In this document: positions 7,916 through 8,524 of the stretch, piece after piece | Position numbering within the stretch: the stretch's first letter is position 1 | Layout: every line of letters starts with the position of its first letter | Source: Bacteroidetes bacterium UBA2234 | Lineage (GTDB): Bacteria > Bacteroidota > Bacteroidia > NS11-12g > UBA955 | Direction of reading: 5' to 3' | Length of the DNA stretch: 8,524 bases | NCBI GenBank assembly: GCA_002347985.1 | Contig: DDYM01000052.1 | Coordinates: 46,214 to 54,737, forward strand | The notes under the pieces: generated by a model | The model's database searches: none | What the model was told of the DNA's origin: nothing | Seen by the model: the letters and a program-made list of their open reading frames with translations, nothing else | Position numbers and translations under genes: made by a program

Positions 7916-8482
7916 GTGCACGATTTAGAGCCCCATTTTGCATGGATTAACCTGTATTCCGCAGCCCAAGATCCAAGGTCGCCCTTTTTTGAAAGAGAAT
8001 ACAACGAATTCTACTTCGATAAGGCCGTTTACAACTACTATATCCACCCCCAATGGGACCATTTTGGCTCAAATACACTCTATATCAAAATTTTATTCGC
8101 CGATTACCAAGAGGGTTTTGCCATTATCGAAATGATCGGTGAATGGAACGATGCGCTGTATAACGATGTCATGAATCTGAAACGCGAAGTACTTGAAATC
8201 CTCATGCAAGACGGAATACAGAAATTTGTGATGATTGGCGAAAACGTTATGAATTTCCACGCCTCAGACGATGCCTATTACGAAGAATGGTTTCAGGAAG
8301 TGGAAGAAGGATGGATTGCGATGGTCAATTTCAGAGACCATGTGGTTCAGGAATTCCGACGAGAACGCATCGATTACTACTTAAATTTTGGGGGCGAGCT
8401 CGAGGAAATCGCATGGCGCACCTTGGGACCAAGGCAACTATTTGCGCTGGTGGATGGGATTCTCGGAAGGCGGTTGAATTGA
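7916..8482 (+). CDS. Unrecognised 188-residue acidic protein, probable GTG start
   Basis: I do not recognise a named family. The reading frame is open from 7829, but residues encoded before 7916 (rich in His, Pro and Arg) look non-coding, and a promoter element lies at 7904-7911. The GTG at 7916 is therefore the likely start, giving MHDLEPHFAWINLY; there is no in-frame ATG until residue 73. The protein is rich in acidic and aromatic residues, with no signal peptide or membrane helix, so it is probably cytosolic. Distinct stretches are YNYYIHPQWDHFG (39-51), LYIKILFADY (55-64), EMIGEWNDALYND (72-84), KFVMIGENVMNFHASDD (103-119), EEWFQEVEEGW (123-133) and YYLNFGGELEE (154-164). The alternation of short strands with helices suggests an alpha/beta fold, perhaps like small STAS/SpoIIAA-type domains, but this is a guess. 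It is divergent from the flippase gene. Its gene-like composition and tight promoter make it a credible real gene. Confidence 0.8.
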   Translation: MHDLEPHFAWINLYSAAQDPRSPFFEREYNEFYFDKAVYNYYIHPQWDHFGSNTLYIKILFADYQEGFAIIEMIGEWNDALYNDVMNLKREVLEILMQDGIQKFVMIGENVMNFHASDDAYYEEWFQEVEEGWIAMVNFRDHVVQEFRRERIDYYLNFGGELEEIAWRTLGPRQLFALVDGILGRRLN

Positions 8483-8484
8483 GA

Positions 8485-8524
8485 TTAATAATCATCTAAA
8501 GAATCAAGATAATATCCATCCTTG
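8485..8524 (-). CDS. Probable 3' end of a gene entering from the right edge
   Basis: On the minus strand one frame is open from the window edge to a TAA at 8485-8487 and reads ...KDGYYLDSLDDY. The other two minus frames contain stops within these bases. The acidic, aromatic composition resembles a protein C-terminus, and the stop would lie two bases from the stop of the plus-strand gene, matching the dense convergent packing seen at glyA. With only 12 codons visible, this could be chance, and no function can be assigned. Confidence 0.35.
   Translation of the reverse strand, partial: KDGYYLDSLDDY

Overview
The window looks like chromosomal DNA from a member of the Bacteroidota; I cannot place it to order. 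Three things support this. The YfhO-type membrane protein carries the GHxTK and WSYG...PGFKGG motifs I associate with that phylum's branch of the family. The S8 protease has the IDGGVD...HNPNEIP...DDDxNGYVDD arrangement common there. TAnnTTTG promoter elements sit a few bases before start codons, and clear Shine-Dalgarno sequences are absent. Coding density is very high, and no RNA gene, insertion sequence, CRISPR array or long repeat was seen.

Layout, left to right. Bases 1-4772 hold four genes, all on the minus strand and closely spaced. In transcription order they are a large YfhO-like membrane protein, a soluble family 2 glycosyltransferase, a class I SAM-dependent methyltransferase, and a secreted subtilisin-like protease that runs off the left edge. 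Gaps of 12, 36 and 30 bp suggest one operon. A 138-bp divergent region separates this block from glyA (serine hydroxymethyltransferase) on the plus strand. The glyA 3' end overlaps by 29 bp the 3' end of a minus-strand Wzx/MATE-like polysaccharide flippase. A further 85-bp divergent region leads to a plus-strand gene for an unrecognised 188-residue protein that probably starts at GTG. Two bases after it, the probable last codons of another minus-strand gene enter from the right edge.

How the genes may work together. The flippase, YfhO protein, glycosyltransferase and methyltransferase fit assembly or decoration of a surface glycan or glycolipid: sugar transfer, methylation, and lipid-linked export or transfer at the outer face of the inner membrane. 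This is inferred from family membership and proximity; the product cannot be read from the sequence. glyA is a core one-carbon gene that interrupts the minus-strand run.

I found no clearly new multi-gene system. The items most worth a second look are the unrecognised protein at 7916-8482, the non-ATG start of the glycosyltransferase four codons after the in-frame YfhO stop, the promoters that predict nearly leaderless mRNAs, and the antisense glyA/flippase overlap.
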